Shown here piece after piece: positions 3,946 through 5,807 of a stretch of 5,807 nucleotides of DNA (positions are counted from its first letter, which is position 1; each line of letters opens with the position of its first letter). The position numbers and the translations under genes were made by a program. Under the pieces are notes generated by a model. The model was not told the origin of the DNA, did not search any database, and worked only from the letters and a program-made list of their open reading frames with translations. The stretch comes from Alphaproteobacteria bacterium (GTDB lineage: Bacteria; Pseudomonadota; Alphaproteobacteria; Rhizobiales; Devosiaceae): contig JAJRRJ010000018.1 of NCBI GenBank assembly GCA_024279575.1, positions 1-5,807 of the forward strand. The letters are read 5' to 3'.

Positions 3946-5807
3946 ATGCCCAAAAGAGACGACATCAAATCCATTCTGATCATCGGCGCCGGTCCCATTA
4001 TCATCGGACAAGCCTGCGAATTTGACTATTCAGGCACTCAGGCATGCAAGGCCCTCAAAGAAGAGGGGTATCGCATTATTCTGGTCAACTCCAACCCCGC
4101 AACCATCATGACCGACCCCGATATGGCCGATGCCACCTATATGGAGCCAATCACCCCTGAAGTGGTTTCCAAGATTATTGAAAAAGAACGCCCCGACGCT
4201 TTATTACCCACGATGGGGGGGCAAACGGCCCTCAACTGCGCCCTTTCACTGAAAAAACTGGGCATTCTGGACAAATTCAATGTGGAAATGATCGGTGCAG
4301 ATGCCGCAGCTATCGACAAGGCTGAAGATCGCGCCTTGTTTCGTGATGCAATGGACAAGATTGGTCTTGAAACTCCGCGCTCCAGGTTGGCCCATAATAT
4401 TCCGGAAGCCTTAGAGGCATTTGATGCCGTCGGCCTGCCCGCCATTATCCGCCCCTCCTTCACCATGGGAGGCACCGGTGGCGGCATTGCCTATAACCGT
4501 GAAGAGTTCTTCGAAATTGTCACCTCTGGCCTGGATGCCTCCCCCACCACCGAGGTGCTGATCGAAGAATCAGTCGTCGGCTGGAAAGAATATGAAATGG
4601 AAGTGGTACGCGACAAAAATGACAATTGCATCATTGTCTGCTCCATCGAAAACATCGACCCGATGGGGGTGCATACCGGAGATTCGATCACCGTTGCCCC
4701 CGCATTGACCCTGACCGATAAAGAATATCAGATTATGCGCGACGCCTCCCTTGCAGTATTGCGAGAAATTGGCGTTGAAACCGGTGGCTCCAACGTCCAG
4801 TTTGCCGTCAATCCCAAGGATGGACGCCTGATTGTTATTGAAATGAACCCGCGCGTATCGCGTTCCTCGGCCCTGGCCTCCAAGGCCACTGGTTTTCCCA
4901 TCGCCAAAGTTGCCGCACGCCTTGCTGTTGGCTATACGCTGGACGAGCTGGACAACGATATTACCCTTGGTGCAACCCCGGCCAGTTTTGAACCTTCCAT
5001 TGACTATGTGGTTACCAAAATCCCCCGCTTTGCATTTGAAAAATTCCCCGGCGCCAGCAACCGGCTGACAACTGCCATGAAATCCGTTGGGGAGGCGATG
5101 GCCATTGGGCGCACATTCGCCGAAAGTATGCAAAAAGCCCTGCGTTCCATGGAAACCGGCCTCACTGGATTTAATGAAATCGGCATCCCCGGCCTTGGCG
5201 AAGGGGATGACAAAAACGCCATTCGCGCCACCCTTGGCAAACCCACCCCCGACCGGCTGCTACATGTGGCCGAAGCCATGCGGCTGGGCTGGAGCGATGA
5301 GGCGATTTTTGAAGCCTGTTTTGTTGACCCCTGGTTTCTTGAGCAAATCCGCGCCATCGTGGATATGGAAGAGAAAGTTCGTGAACACGGCCTGCCACAG
5401 GATGCCGATAACTTCCGCTCCCTGAAGTCGATGGGCTTTTCAGATGCCCGGCTGGGAGAACTGACCGACAAAGCTGCAGACGAAGTGCGCGCTGAACGTC
5501 GCGCCCTTGATGTGCGCCCGGTTTACAAACGCATTGATACCTGCGCTGCCGAATTTGCCGCGCCAACCGCCTATATGTATTCAACCTATGAAACGCCATT
5601 TGCCGGCCAGTCCATCGACGAATCAAAGCCTTCGGACAAAAAGAAAGTGGTTATTCTGGGCGGGGGGCCAAACAGAATCGGTCAGGGCATTGAGTTTGAT
5701 TATTGTTGCTGCCATGCCGCATTTGCGCTTTCCGACGCCAACTATGAAACCATCATGGTCAACTGCAACCCTGAAACCGTCTCCACCGATTATGACACCT
5801 CAGACAG
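3946..5807 (+). CDS. carB: Carbamoyl-phosphate synthase large subunit (partial, first 620 codons)
   Basis: CarB makes carbamoyl phosphate from bicarbonate, two ATP and ammonia that the small subunit CarA releases from glutamine; the product feeds pyrimidine and arginine synthesis in the cytosol. The frame is open without shifts from the ATG to the window edge, about 58% of the usual 1070-1100 residues. The first ATP-grasp (carboxyphosphate) unit is complete and colinear with the E. coli enzyme as far as I can place it: R129, R169, E215 in GWKEYEME, and E299, N301 and R303 in IEMNPR all fall at the E. coli numbers. The oligomerisation region follows (about 400-550), then the second half begins with GGGPNRIGQGIEFDYCC (572-588), the internal duplicate of GAGPIIIGQACEFDYSG (14-30). 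The second ATP-grasp and allosteric domains lie outside the window. The start is safe: an in-frame TAA (3940-3942) is only one codon before the ATG. The Shine-Dalgarno is poor (GCGAG at 3933-3937). carA is not next to it. Confidence 0.97.
   Translation, partial: MPKRDDIKSILIIGAGPIIIGQACEFDYSGTQACKALKEEGYRIILVNSNPATIMTDPDMADATYMEPITPEVVSKIIEKERPDALLPTMGGQTALNCALSLKKLGILDKFNVEMIGADAAAIDKAEDRALFRDAMDKIGLETPRSRLAHNIPEALEAFDAVGLPAIIRPSFTMGGTGGGIAYNREEFFEIVTSGLDASPTTEVLIEESVVGWKEYEMEVVRDKNDNCIIVCSIENIDPMGVHTGDSITVAPALTLTDKEYQIMRDASLAVLREIGVETGGSNVQFAVNPKDGRLIVIEMNPRVSRSSALASKATGFPIAKVAARLAVGYTLDELDNDITLGATPASFEPSIDYVVTKIPRFAFEKFPGASNRLTTAMKSVGEAMAIGRTFAESMQKALRSMETGLTGFNEIGIPGLGEGDDKNAIRATLGKPTPDRLLHVAEAMRLGWSDEAIFEACFVDPWFLEQIRAIVDMEEKVREHGLPQDADNFRSLKSMGFSDARLGELTDKAADEVRAERRALDVRPVYKRIDTCAAEFAAPTAYMYSTYETPFAGQSIDESKPSDKKKVVILGGGPNRIGQGIEFDYCCCHAAFALSDANYETIMVNCNPETVSTDYDTSD

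Noticed and set aside
4215..4221. Run of seven G in carB as a phase-variation tract
   Set aside because: It encodes the invariant MGGQT segment of an essential enzyme; a short G run from codon choice is sufficient explanation.
4570..5133. Minus-strand open frame of 187 codons inside carB, plus a second at 5004-5471
   Set aside because: Both are antisense shadows of carB, whose frame is intact and strongly conserved through this stretch.

Overview
The window looks like a stretch of an alphaproteobacterial chromosome of roughly balanced base composition. Three things point there: a small outer-membrane barrel of the Omp25/Omp31 type with the FDWDGFYLG motif, a perfect CtrA-type box (TTAA-N7-TTAAC) in front of it, and a carB gene that stands without carA beside it. 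The genus cannot be fixed from the sequence alone, and no mobile element, RNA gene or CRISPR array is visible.

Layout. At the left edge is the first third-of-a-hundred codons of a minus-strand membrane protein (1-103), preceded by a 187-base spacer with no gene. Next comes a minus-strand set of three genes read from right to left: a YpfJ-type zinc metallopeptidase (2967-2053), an HI0933/YhiN-type flavoprotein (2049-871) three bases behind it, and a small cysteine-rich CxxCxxxCC protein (806-291). A 254-base divergent intergenic region (2968-3221) carries the CtrA-type box, a candidate promoter and a 10-base inverted repeat. On the plus strand follow a TTG-started outer-membrane protein gene (3222-3740) with its own rho-independent terminator, then a 150-base leader with a candidate extended -10 promoter, and finally carB (from 3946, running off the right edge after 620 codons).

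How the parts relate. The three minus-strand genes are packed like an operon, but their joint function is not evident. The outer-membrane gene appears to be an independent single-gene unit, possibly under cell-cycle control through CtrA. carB is housekeeping: it supplies carbamoyl phosphate for pyrimidine and arginine synthesis.

Most unusual observation. The 64 bases between the flavoprotein stop and the cysteine-rich gene contain a second, diverged copy of the flavoprotein gene's 3' end (about 49 bases, 37 identical, period 65). Read in frame it still spells WAWSPGFADGQVV-stop against the intact WAWSSGFAAGQVV-stop, and its TGA overlaps the ATG of the cysteine-rich gene (TGATG). This looks like the fossil of an older arrangement in which a different allele of the flavoprotein gene was translationally coupled to the cysteine-rich gene, later replaced by recombination.
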